Positions 34,541 through 46,296 of a stretch of DNA of 64,000 nt are shown piece after piece. The stretch comes from Aquila chrysaetos chrysaetos (Eukaryota > Chordata > Aves > Accipitriformes > Accipitridae): NCBI RefSeq assembly GCF_900496995.4, contig NC_044018.1, forward strand, positions 26,008,001-26,072,000, in the 5' to 3' direction. The notes under the pieces were generated by a model. It was not told the origin of the DNA. It worked only from the letters and a program-made list of their open reading frames with translations, and did no database searches. Positions within the stretch are counted from its first letter, which is position 1; every line of letters begins with the position of its first letter. The position numbers were made by a program, and so were the translations under genes.

Positions 34541-37500
34541 AGCTCCCTGAATGTCAATGCTCTCTGGTAGACAGAGGACCTGGAAACACAGATGTTTTGC
34601 CAATAGGCATCCTCGAAAAGTGAGGACAATCAGCCATCTTAAGTACAGACAAACCACTTCAAAATATCTCAAGTTGCCTAAAAGCCCAGTGTAGTCAGGG
34701 AAAAAGTGAACATTAGTGGGCTGGGTATCCAACCTCACTCAATTAGAAGTTAAACATGGGATGCTGCCTTTACTCGTTCAGTTCTTATGCTGCTAAAGGC
34801 CCAGGTAGGATTTGATCTGGGATCTTCAGTTTCAAAGGACAAAAGAGTCAAGCCAGAGTGTCCTCTAAGTTTGCATCTTGCAGACCTCTGCATTTCCCCA
34901 CCAGATGATCACAGTATTTTTACAATGTGTTCAGTCTCCTTATAACCTGGTTTCTTCACATTATACGATGAGTGATTAACGTATAACCTTTCCCTCAGGA
35001 GGAACTCGCATCTCAACAGCCAGCAAAGTTATTACAGTTCTGCAACTCAAGCACACTTCTGGTCCAATCATCAAATATATTTGTTATTATTATTTTGAGA
35101 GAAAGTTGCTGCACTGAAGCAAATTGATCTTTCAGCAGCTGATGGGACAAAGCTTGCTTTACAGGTGGCTGCTTTGGTATGGCAAACATCAAGCAGGCTC
35201 CTGGGCACCTAAGACAGTATGTCCTCTTTCAGTTTATGTTTTAGTACTGTTTGTAAGAGAGTACTTTTGTGTTGTGTTTCTCCATAGATCACTTCAGCAG
35301 AAATGGAGGCATGCATTTTTTTCCATAGGGAAAACCCCCATGATATTTTCAACAAAATAACTGAAAAATATCAGCTAAAATAAATAGCAAGAAAATGTTG
35401 TCAAAGGGGCTCACTGGCACCTAGTGTTCAGGTAGCGGACACAGTATTCCCCAGGGGAGGGTTCCCAGGCACTTGCCGGACCACGGCAGTGAGTGCATCT
35501 GAAGGGACAGTATTTTGATGCAGGAGCATCACGGGGGGAGAGAAGGAAAACTCGCTCCCAGCCGCTGGCCATCCTCGCTGCCCCAGGGCTGCTCCAGCAG
35601 AGCATGGTGCTGAGGATGGGCCCGGGGAGGTCAGTGGGACCGAGGAGAGGAGAAAGACCAGCGACCATTTTCCTTCCTCTCCCATTGCCCCATACTCCAC
35701 TGTATTTCAATTTTCCCCCAGGATGGGTCTCAGCTCGTGCTGAGCTCCCATTGCCCAGGACAGAGGCCGGGTGCCAGGAGAGAGGTGTTCCCCCCAGCCC
35801 ACAGCTCGCCAAACTGCTCTGTCTGAAAGGTGTCAAGTAACCCTTGACCACCAAGAGTTGTGGCACTTGTTTCAACGTCAGTATTGGGATGCTATTCATG
35901 CTACTCTGAATGTCAACCTATAGATATTTTAAATTATTCTACTTGGCAAGAGCCATCAAGACTGGAGACAAGAGTTACAAGATGCAGAAGAGCTTTCAGT
36001 AAGCAAACCATTACCAGGTAGCCTACTCCAGAAGGTGCTACCAGCAAAGAGCAACATCAGTATATGCAGTTGAAGTCCAGCGCCAGGTTTCTGTACAGAA
36101 GAGGAAGAGAGGCAGCATGATTGCCAGCTGACCTGGTAATCACTTGACCCTGCCTAACACCCCGAGAAGCAAAACCGTGCCTAGACGGTTGACATAAGGT
36201 CAAAGGAAGAAAGGAGTAAAGACAGCGAGCACGTGTCAGTGCTGCTCGAAGGAAACCTACCCCTGCATCAAGCCTAAGCGGCAGCGGCTCGGCAGAGAGC
36301 AGGGATGGTTTTGGGTGTTCATTAAGCACCTACTGCTGAGAGAGACAGTAAATGCAGCTGATCAGAATACTGATCTGGTGTCGTGTCCACATCTATGCAG
36401 AATCTCTTTCACCTTGCTGAAAATGAGAGCAATTCAGTTCATACTCTCCAGTTTCTCTTCCTGTCCCTCTTCTCAAAACTGCCACCAGGGCATCCTTCTT
36501 TCTTGCCTGCTAGTGCCTCTCTCATTAGCTTTTTCTTCTGGCAGTTTCTGTGTCTTCTGCTTCCTCTGAACGTTTTGCATGGAACCGTGTTCCCCCATTC
36601 TTTCCTAAATAGCCTCCTGCTTTGCTCAACAGAAGGGGCCAGCAGTGGTCTTTCCCCAGTGCTCCAGCTGTGATCTCTGGACACTATCATTAATTCGAAT
36701 TAACATAACCAAATCCCTCCATCCGTCGCTCACCATGCTGTTTTAGAAGCGCACTCTTGCCATACTGCTATAATTCTGTACATTTTCACGATGCTCACAG
36801 GTGAGTCAGTCTGATCCACACAACTCCGAGGTGTCAGAGCAGGGAGGATGCTTTGTTCTGGAATAGAGAGGAGCTGCTGCCCTAGCACCACCCTTCCTGG
36901 TCCTCTTCCAAGGCCAGGAATTTTCGGTTTTGCTCACCCAACTTCACCTAGTATAAAGCATGATAAATACTGAATGTTATTAAATAATTACCAGCCATTT
37001 GTCTCTGCTGGACAGCTGGTGGTGTATTATGTTAATAACCATTACAGGTTAAGCTTTAATGTAAAAATACATTTGATTTGAGATTTGGGCTGAGTTTAAC
37101 GAGTGCGTTCTTTTTTTCTTCCCTGCTTAAACGCATTCATTCACCTCTACCTATAAAATGCTCTGAAATAGTCCTGGGTATCAGGATACATAGATCTGCA
37201 TTCTGATCATTTTAATCAAAACAGCTCCTGTTTTTCCCCGAAAGCCAGCGCTCCCAAGGTTATTTGTGTAATCAAGGTCAGATGCATTGTGAAAGCCATT
37301 ACATAGGATACGCTTGCTTTTAATCTCCTCTTCCTTTACGACCCCTGTTTCCACACTAGGAAATGCTCTTGATTACAAAGTCTTTGCAGCGGTGAAATAA
37401 AGGGCAACATGCTATTTTATTCTTGTCTCCGTTATGCAAAATTAATTATACTCTGATCATCCGTACTCCTAGGAACTACTGTGCAGATGTTTCCAATATA

Positions 37501-37936
37501 GGACAGGAGCTCTGTTTACCCAATACTTACCTTTTTGTCCAGTCCTCCTCTTTTAAAAAGGGGCTAAACGTGGTCTTTGAAGAACATACTACCGTGCAAT
37601 TGCAAGGAAAAAGTCTCTGGCTGTGAAACTTGTATCACAATGTAAATATTTATACGCCATCCTTGCTGGTACTAAATGCTGGCGTATTTGTCACTGGTGT
37701 CAGCTCCAGCTTTTCATGAAATCCTTCTGGTCCCACCGTGCAGGCAGGCACCAGCCTGTCCCCAGCTGACCTCAGAGGTGCCGCCAGGAGAAGGCATCGG
37801 TTTATAGCACATCCCCTCGGGTGCACAGCCACCCCCCTTAACCTCCTTACAATCCTCTGCGTAACAGACAAAACACCTCTACAGGAGCTGCTTAGAGCTG
37901 CTCGCTCCACTTTTGAGGCCAGAAGGCAAAATTTAA
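34541..37936. other. Intergenic DNA, no gene recognised
   Basis: No domain was recognised in any frame, including the longest at 35411-35899 (minus) in a moderately GC-rich stretch. There are no clear mobile elements. Confidence 0.45.
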
Positions 37937-37944
37937 CATAGCTG

Positions 37945-38050
37945 TGTTTGGGGGATTTTTGTTTGTTTGTTTTGGCAGGGGTGGGATGGATGGGGTTTGG
38001 TTGTGAGAGGGTGGGGGGGGGGGCGTAGTTGTTTGGTTGGGTTTGGGCCT
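37945..38050 (+). repeat. G/T-rich low-complexity stretch with G-runs
   Basis: The plus strand is almost only G and T from about 37945 to 38050, including GTTTGTTTGTTTT, several GGGG runs and a run of about ten G at 38012-38021. It has the composition of possible G-quadruplex DNA. No gene context was found. Confidence 0.75.
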
Positions 38051-39964
38051 AGTTTTTACTTCTACTTCATAAAGTAAAATCTCACATTGACTATCATTTT
38101 TTCGAAGTGCTCTGGCCAACTGGAGCCAGGTAGTTGGCCCCACGCTACTGGAGATTTCTGAAAACCTTGCATCTCGCTCCTTTCTGACCAAATGAGAGTT
38201 GGTTGTTAATTATTCTGATTTTACTGTGTTGCAAAGGAACTTTAGGTAAATATTGCATATTGGAAAACTGATGACAAACCACGCAGAGCATCCATCACCA
38301 AATTGTCTGGTCTGGTTTCAAGAGTTCCCACTCATTTCAAAATCTTCCTGTACAGCTCTGTAACAGCAGGAATGGGCAGCGATTCTTCCCATTTACTTAG
38401 CATTGAAACAAGAGTCAGATGTAACGATGACTTCTTAGCTCTTTATTTAAACCTCTGAGGACAGAGGGGTCTTCTTCATGATGATTTGCAAAAATCTGTG
38501 CAAAAAAATTAAAAAGAAAACAAAGCTGATAATAGTTAGCCGATAATAGTTATGCCATCTGTATGCATGGGAAGTACTTCCTGGTCTTTTCTGCAAACTC
38601 ATCACTATTCTACTGAGCAAAAGTGCATTTGCATCCAAGATGTCTCAAGTCCCTAATAGCTCAGCACACTGAGAGCCGCTCTCACTCTCTCTCCCAACCC
38701 CGAGCGCTGTGGAAAGCAAAGCAAACTGATAAATCAACAGAAGATTTTTTTCAGAAAGGCAATCCTTTGTAAAGGTACAGAAACGTGTTAGGAGCTTAGA
38801 CCTAGAAAGACCCCGAAGCACCGAGATCCTACTGATTTCAATGGAAGCAAGGTACTTACTTAGGTAACTGCATAGGCTACAGATTTTTTTCTTTTCAAAA
38901 AGCTCCTATTTCTGCTATGTGAGCTGAGATTCTGATTTCCTATAACAGCTGGTAAAATTGAATTAGTAGCATTTAGTAAACATTTGGCATCTAGTGGCCG
39001 ACAGAACAGTTCATGAAGGCATGTTTCCCACTTGCTAGATGGGATGAGACACCATATGTCTAATCAACTACACAAATACCACAATACCTTGCTTCAGTAT
39101 GCATGGAAGAAATTCCACTTTAAATACTTTTACCAGGTAATTTATCACCACATAGCATTATCTTTGGTGCTGGCTAATCCTAGAGGGAACGCTGTGAATA
39201 TCCGCTTAGACAAGTCTAAGGCAGTAATAGTGCAGCTGTGCCATAGGGGTTGTGCATTCTCCATTACACCAGCTCAGGAGCAGCAGATGCACAGGTGGAG
39301 ACAACTCATATAGGATAACATTTTTATGTCAACAGATTCAGTTCCCTTGAAGTTTTACCTGTTCCCAAGTGAAATGCAACCAGAACGATTTTGCATTTCT
39401 TGCTGTCACACAGCCAGACCACCCCTGTTTGAAAAGCCGGAGCTCCAGCTGCCTCTGAAGGATGTGAGGCAATTCCTCTCGTGAGGAAATTTAGGACCTT
39501 TCTCCTGACCACGGGCTGCCTCCGCACACCGTGCCACTGCAGCACCTTCCCTCAGCAAACAGGATGTTCCTCCACTGCCTTTAAAAACTTTCCAGGAATT
39601 ATGGGCCGGATTCCTGCAAAAGGTGATGCTTTAACATGAATTAGACTTGGAAGAAATGAGGTAAAAGAAAAAACAGCAATTGCTTCACTCCAGGGAACAT
39701 GTTTCCCCAGACTACAAGAGCTCCAGCTGTACCACGATGGCCGATTCCCTTTAGGCTGTGCTTTCTGGTGCCGTGGTACCTCACGGCCTTCGATAGATCT
39801 TCCTTACAATGGAGGAAGCTGCCATCTGCCCAGACTGTTGGATTTGTAAGAAAAGTGCCCAGGTGGGGTGGGGTGACCTTGGCCAGCTGCCAGGTGCCCA
39901 CCCAGCTACCCTCCCCCTCCTCAACAGGATTGGGATGGTGGGGGGGAATAAGATGAAGAGCTCG
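38051..39964. other. Intergenic DNA, no gene recognised
   Basis: AT-rich, no recognised genes or clear repeats. Confidence 0.4.
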
Positions 39965-40730
39965 TGGGTTGAGATAAAGACAAGGAGGTCACTCACCAAT
40001 AATTGTCACAGGAAAACAGATTTGGGGAAAAAGAATTTAATTTATTACCAATTAAAATAAAGCTGAATGGTGAGAAACAAAGGCAAACAGTAAACCACCT
40101 TCCCCCTACCCGCTTCTTCCAAGGCTCAGCTTCACTCCTTCATTCCCGACCCCTCTCCCTCCTCCCTGCCCCAAGCGGTGGGGGGGGTTGTGGTCAGTCC
40201 GTCGCAGCTCCTCTCTGCTGCTCCTGCCTCCTCACGCTGCAGCGTGGGTCCTTCCCATGGGCTGCAGTCCCTCAGGATAAACTTGCTCCATCCAGCGTGG
40301 GCTCTCCACAAGCTGCAGTTCCTTCAGGGCCACTTGCTCCACCATGTGGTCCTCCACGGGCTGCAGTGTGGATTTCTGCTCCGGTGTGGTCCTCTCCACG
40401 GGCTGCAGGGGAATCTGCTCTGGCACCTGGAGCACCTCCTCCTCCTCCTCCTCCTCTCACCTTGGTGTCTGCAGGGTCATTTCTCACGCTTCGTCCTCAC
40501 TCCTCTCTCTGCTGGGCAGTGTTTTGCCCTATCTTAAATATACTTTCACAGAGGCACCGACAGCTGCTTTTTTGCCAGAACACAGAGCGGGACACCAGGG
40601 AGTCCCATCCCCTGGTCCTACAAACTGTAAAAGTAGCCAGTGCCCTGTCTTCAAGCAATCCCCTGACCTTCACGCTACTCTTACACGAAAACTGCTCCAG
40701 AGCCATATTCCACTAACAAAGGCCCGCTTC
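39965..40730. mobile_element. Common avian LTR-like interspersed repeat with internal minisatellite
   Basis: The text GTGGTCAGTCCGTCGCAGCT, CTCTGCTGCTCCTGCCTCCT, repeated GGGCTGCAG units and CCTTGGTGTCTGCAGGGTCA matches, from memory, a high-copy repeat of bird genomes thought to be an endogenous retrovirus LTR. The part at about 40230-40435 is a degenerate tandem array whose units end in (A/G)GGCTGCAG and contain 'ttgctcca' or 'tctgctc'. It is followed by a (CTC)n run. Long frames on both strands here are by-products of the array. The exact family name and boundaries were not verified. Confidence 0.65.
40430..40456. repeat. (CTC)n trinucleotide run
   Basis: About eight or nine consecutive CTC units inside the LTR-like repeat. 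It reads as poly-Ser in one plus-strand frame but is not coding. Confidence 0.9.
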
Positions 40731-43700
40731 CAATTTCTAGCCTGAGTTTACTCTTGGCTAGCTTATACTCATTTGTTTTGTGTCAACACAATTAAAATAG
40801 CTCGTTTTCCTTCATGCTGTCTACTGTCATGATATCTGTGTAGGCTGCGATTACATTGCTTCTCAACCTTGGTCTTGCTACACTCCCATTTTGCAAGATT
40901 TCTCCATTTCTCTGACCATCCCAGTAACTCTTCTGTATGGCTGATCTTTTCAAATCAGTTCTCTTGAGAGCTGGTGACCACAGTGGGGGAAAAACATGTA
41001 TTCATCAAAAGGAAGTGCCACCAGCACCTCAGCCTCACCCTCCTGTACATTCCTCTTGCTACTAAAACCAGATTAATTAGCAAATTAGTCAGAAATAGAA
41101 AGATTTTTTCCCCTCTTTTCTCATAGTAGCGGCTCCAAGCTGTTGAACAGATGATTTTCAAATATCTTTTCTTCTCTCCTCTTCAGTCATTTCAACTAAA
41201 ATACCCATGGAAACAGCTGAAATTGTTACTGGCCCCTAAGGGGGATTTACACTAATCCCATCTCTCTTACTCCAGCCATCAAGGTCATCTGGTTGTTGCT
41301 GTAGGATATATAATCTTCCTTGGCACTGACAGTGCTTCCTAATGCTGTCATCTGTAAACATCACTGCAAATATTCCTACTTTTTTTACCAAGGTCATTAC
41401 TAAAAACATTATTAATGGGCTCCGTTCAGGCTGAAAGCATTGAGACAACCCATCTTCTCATCAGTTTGACCCTTGCTTGTCCACAGAACCTGTTGCTGGT
41501 CACCACACCCTCTAGTTTAGATAATAATTTCCAAGATGAAAAATAGTACCTATTCCAGATGGTTGGAAGATGTATTTCCTTTGTCTACACAGTATTTTTT
41601 ATTAAACAACACTATGGGTAAGTCAGGTGTGATCACTTCCAGAAAAGTTGTTACATTTTCTCCCATTTTCTGTTTGCTACTTTGTACTCAACCATTCTTC
41701 TAATTTATTCTGAAACCTTTCATCATAATGAAATCAGACTATCAAGCCTACCAGTGACTACTTTTTATGTTTTTCCTATAGAAAATATAGTATCTACATT
41801 ATATATCCTTGAAATACAAGATGCGTAATTCTTTTTCCTCCTTCTCCACATCCCAGCTTGACTTACTTAAACAAAACACACTTTTTTTTTTTAACCCGGA
41901 CCTTTGTTACTCATTTTCCCCCTTCCTGTTTGAGATGATTTTAGCACCTTTGACTTAAAATATAACCCCTCTGCTTCAGTCATGTCCTTGGAGCCCCTGG
42001 GGACTCTAGCTTCCCCTGCTCATCCAAACTTGCTCTACCAAAGTTGAGAAACATACAGATCTTGTTTTGTATATCCATCTATTTAAATTAAATGGATTGA
42101 AAGTTGAAAATTGAATTCAGGTTTGCTTTTTAAACCAGTTCTTGCAACATCCTGATGATTACAACAATCACCTTTGTTGGTTCAGTAATTCTTGGCATGA
42201 GGATAACAGTGACAATGTAAGGTTAATCTTCTGTACCAACGTAACTCTCAGCAGCATTTCTCTAACACAAGATCTCTATTCATATTTTAATCACCCCCCG
42301 CATTACTTCAAGGGGATTCCCAGCAGTACCCACACTGTTAAAGTAATTTGGCCTCTGATGTTATTTATACTTTTCTTCTGCATCTAGCTTACTTTTACAT
42401 CTCTTTTTTGAATGTGTACCTTTTAACAACATATAGTCCAGTCTCATACATTTCTATCAAATTACGCCTCAAGACAGCTACCTAATATCAAAGGTAGAAT
42501 CAACCCCCAGAACAGCTCTCCATTAGGTTTGGGGCTTTGGGGGTTTCTTTGTCCCAGTTTTGGTGGCAGAAGTCCTATCAGAAGCTCCAGCACTTACTTA
42601 ATATCTGCCTTGCATTAAGTAAAATACACAATCAACCACAAAGATTTCCTGGATGTCCAGAACTGTTCTCTGCTTTTCCACTACCCTCTGCCAACTCCGG
42701 AATCCCAGCGCCCGAGTGACCCCAGCCCCAGGGGTGGCTTGCACATCCATGACACAGCACTCAGGGTCTTCACGCCAGGACCGCTATAAGAAAAGCTGTG
42801 TTCTGGGCACTTGAGCTTACCTACCGCATTCACAGCTTAACAAAAGTATTCACCTCCCTCTCCACCACTCAGGCTGTAGGGCCCGAGTACAGGAAGGGAC
42901 TTGGTCAGCTCATGAGCTGGTGAGATCTTAACAGTTTAAAGCTTTGAAGGTCATTCACTCTGCAAGTAGGTACTGAAGTGTTTCATTTTCCTCAGCCGAC
43001 GTTACATGAAACCTCTCCATCCCCTTGGCAGCAATTGGTCTTTTTTTCCATCTCTCCAGCCTTTACAACTCGAAAAGTCCTTTCGGAGGACTCTCTTATA
43101 ATCCCAAGCACCAATCACAGTTCTGTCTATCAGGAAAACCGCAGGTGCTTGGGGAATTGAGGCAATCCAAAGGCTGTTACTTGCCCCAGGCCAGGTAACG
43201 CGTTGGAAGCCGACCCAGGTGGGTAGACCCAAGGCTCCTGCCTCGGTCCGTCAGTCTGGTTGTCAGTTACGGTAAAGTGATGTCTGATCTAACCCCTACA
43301 GCTCTCAGACATTTTTGACTTGCTGCTGAGACTCTACGAGTACCCAGGAGCCACAATCTTCTACCTGCAGGTATGAACGCTACTGATGCTATACCTCTTC
43401 CCAAGACCACATCTCCTGCCACTTTTGGACAAAGTCACTGGATCTACATGGTGCCAAACAATGATAAAGCCACCACATTTTGTCACCACGTGCTACTGAC
43501 CTTGAAGGCTGGGTTCGGAGCGCAGCAGCCCGGTCTCCGCTGGCTCACTGGGGAAGGCCAGGTTGCTGCTGTGGCTTCTGCCTTCTAGGTACTGCCTGTA
43601 GATTTGTAGATAGATCCAAACAACTGCACCTTACTAAGCCTGGCTTAGAAAAACACTCAATTTCAAAGTTGAATTTGAATGTGCAGGAGACAAAACTGTC

Positions 43701-44420
43701 TTAGCAACCATCTCAGGTATTTGGAGCTCCCTCCCAGAGGAGACCAGCATTGCATGAAGCCACTGAGCCTTTCACACAAAGTGCAAAACCCATTTCCCTC
43801 GTGTACATTCCTTATCTTAAGACCCTGCAAGTGAGAAGACAGCTACGTAAGTAGTTCTGTTTTTACTAAGGCCATCACCAGGCTATCTGGGCTTGTTGCA
43901 ACGCATTGATTAAACACTCAAATCGGAGAGGGCTCAGAAACAATCACTTAATGGCAAGGGGAGCTATAAGGAAATTGCAAAAATGCTCCCATTCTGGAAA
44001 GAGGTATTAGTCCCGTTCTATATACAGGATATCTGAGGCGGAAAGTCCCTCTCGGCCACGTTAAGCTTTGCTGCTGACACTCATCGTCCTGGAGCCATTC
44101 GGGCTGCTCTGCATCCAGTGAGTCAGAAATCCCAGCGGGAGGTTTAATCCATCACACGGGCAAGTATTTCTACAGCCAGGCAAGGGAACAGCGTTTAGTA
44201 ACAGCTAAAGGTTTCTGTAAGGATTTTGTTACCAATTCTCTGGTACGCTAACTTCTCCAAATGTCTGCAGCTGTCCTTCCATCACAACGGCTCCTCCTTG
44301 GCCTGACACAGGATGGGGCAATGCATTGTACCTGTACAAACCCACCAGAATTCAGGCAGAGATCATCAAAAGTGTTTTAATGATTAAACCATGTCAAACA
44401 TTAACAATGTAGGTATATTC
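40731..44420. other. Intergenic DNA between repeat and ELOVL5 3' end
   Basis: No gene was recognised. The stretch around 41265-41440 vaguely resembles very old LINE sequence (an 'aatgctgtcatctgtaaacatc' and 'aaggtcattactaaaaacatt' phrase), but I could not confirm the family. Confidence 0.4.
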
Positions 44421-46164
44421 AGATGAGCCAAGGGTTTATTTCTAGCACATTTAGACAGCCTATTTTGAACATTATAGCTGCTGTACTGAGCTATGTAAAG
44501 ACTCTGCAAACCAGTACCTAGAAATGAAGACACACGCACAAGCTTTGATAATGTAAACATAACAGACACTGTCTCCTTCAAAACAAGGAATGAAAACCCA
44601 CCAGGCTAGTGAGAGAACGTATTAATTCCCTAAGAGATGTGCAAAAATTTTTAAAAAGATTTAATTTAAAAAAAAAAATTAAACATGTTAAAACCGGCAT
44701 TTATATAAATATCAAAAAACAAATAGTTAAACTTGAGCAACAACCAGCAGAATGTCTTGCACAATTCAATTTTTCAGATCTTAATGAATAAAATATTCAT
44801 AAGCCAAACTCCACCACAGCAGATACCAGAATACCAGCAATAGATATTGGCTTTGCAACTGACTCCTCATACGTGCAAGGCAAGATTTTACAAGAAGGAG
44901 TAACTTTAACACGCACTCAAACCAAATCCTCAGATAACAAGCCAAGACATTACCGGTGATATACACAACTCACATTACAGAAACAGACATTTCCAGCACA
45001 TTTCAGTAACGTTTAAAAAACATCAGGTATGACTTAGAATGTTTAATTTTGCTTATTTGGGGAAAAAACACGTTTGTGTTAGGCACATTTTAAAAATGAA
45101 CATATGCTACATGAAGAGAAGTACACATACCAACTCAAATGCAGACAATTCCATCAGAAAAGCATCTTTCCATCTTCATTTTTAAATACGCTTTCAGATA
45201 TGTCACAGACTTAAAACAGTAGCTCCTAATATGTGGATATGGCTATGGTAATAACACTTGAAATTCTGCCAGTTTCCATATTAAAAACCACTCTTCATTT
45301 AGCATTTAAGAATTCTCAGAAATAAGAAAAGAAAAAAAAAAAGGAAAAAACAAAGAGGAAAAAAAAAGATGGGTCCACCCTGTATATACTCTAAACCTTA
45401 GAGACGATATTTAAGTCTTACTGGACTGTGTAAGCGCCAATTAATTTTACATTAGTGACATACTTCAAATAAAAAAATAAGATCTATTAAAAAGGTAAAA
45501 TAACTTTTCCATCTGGTTCGTGACTGTTTAGTCAGTTAAAGCCAAATACACAAAACTAAATGCGCCATTTCCAATTTCACTGTATCACGTAAGAGATACG
45601 TAACATCATGTATCACATACAGAACAGTAAAATGATCAATGGATTCTTCTAAATGACCTTTTAATAAAAAGTCAGTCAACTGAAAAGTTGAAATATACCC
45701 TAATTTTTAAACCAGTAATAAGCTTTGGGCCCTGCTTTTTAATTTAAGGCATGTGTGTTTATCTACTGAAACCAGCATCGTACAAATTACCTCTACAATC
45801 ACATGCATGATCTACAGTAAAAAAAATGGAGGTTTAGATTACAGTGTTCTCAAATTGTGAATCATAATTCAGCACCTATCATATTGACTAGTAAGGCAAC
45901 AGCAGTGTCGGATACTATGATAATACTCCCTTCCACAGTCTATAGCGGGGTCAGTGACAGCCCAGAATTATTTTTAAACTTTAACCTACTTTTATGTTCT
46001 GTATACAGTTTCTAGGGTGTTTGCACTGGTTAAGTCCTACATAAATCACACTATTCTAGGCAGGAATAGTTACAGTAGCCGTTAGTATTAGTGCACAACT
46101 CATTGTGCTTACAATCAGATGATTTTGTTGTTGGGGTTATCAAAATGGTTTTTCAGTTTGGTCT
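44421..46164 (-). other. ELOVL5: ELOVL5 3' untranslated region (predicted extent)
   Basis: AT-rich, stop-dense DNA follows the ELOVL5 stop codon without recognised repeats. The first canonical AATAAA on the coding strand is at 44440-44435, giving a 3'UTR of about 1.7 kb, which is plausible for this gene. The end is inferred from the hexamer only. Confidence 0.5.
44435..44440 (-). terminator. ELOVL5: Candidate ELOVL5 polyadenylation signal (AATAAA)
   Basis: TTTATT on the plus strand, AATAAA on the coding strand. I found no earlier canonical hexamer between here and the stop codon at 46165. An ATTAAA variant follows near 44374. Confidence 0.5.
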
Positions 46165-46296
46165 TCAATCCTTCCTTTGTTTCCTTTGTTTCACATTGTT
46201 CTCAAGGGAAGAAAAGCTGTTTGTGTACCCGTTCACAGTGGCCGTAGAGCCATTCTGATACTCTTTCCTCCTCGAGGATGCCTTCTTGTTGTAAGT
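46165..46296 (-). CDS. ELOVL5: ELOVL5 last coding exon
   Basis: 43 codons plus the stop TGA (46167-46165), with acceptor ATATTCTAG before 46296. It begins [20 protein letters not shown] and ends with LENNVK and RKQRKD. This is the cytosolic tail after the last membrane helix. Compared with the human tail it lacks four residues around KDHLKDHQNG, and it keeps NNVK and the terminal RKD, including the KxRxx pattern for ER retention. Confidence 0.96.
   Translation of the reverse strand, partial: TYNKKASSRRKEYQNGSTATVNGYTNSFSSLENNVKQRKQRKD

Noticed and set aside
35411..35899. 162-codon minus-strand frame
   Set aside because: No recognised domain or splice partners, and an overlapping plus-strand frame of similar size. 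Chance in a GC-richer patch.
40003..40745. Plus-strand frames of 119-237 codons with Ser and Pro runs
   Set aside because: They arise from the LTR-like repeat and its internal minisatellite and CTC run.
41265..41440. Ancient LINE-like phrase
   Set aside because: Resemblance is too weak to name a family without an alignment, so it is mentioned only in the intergenic entry.
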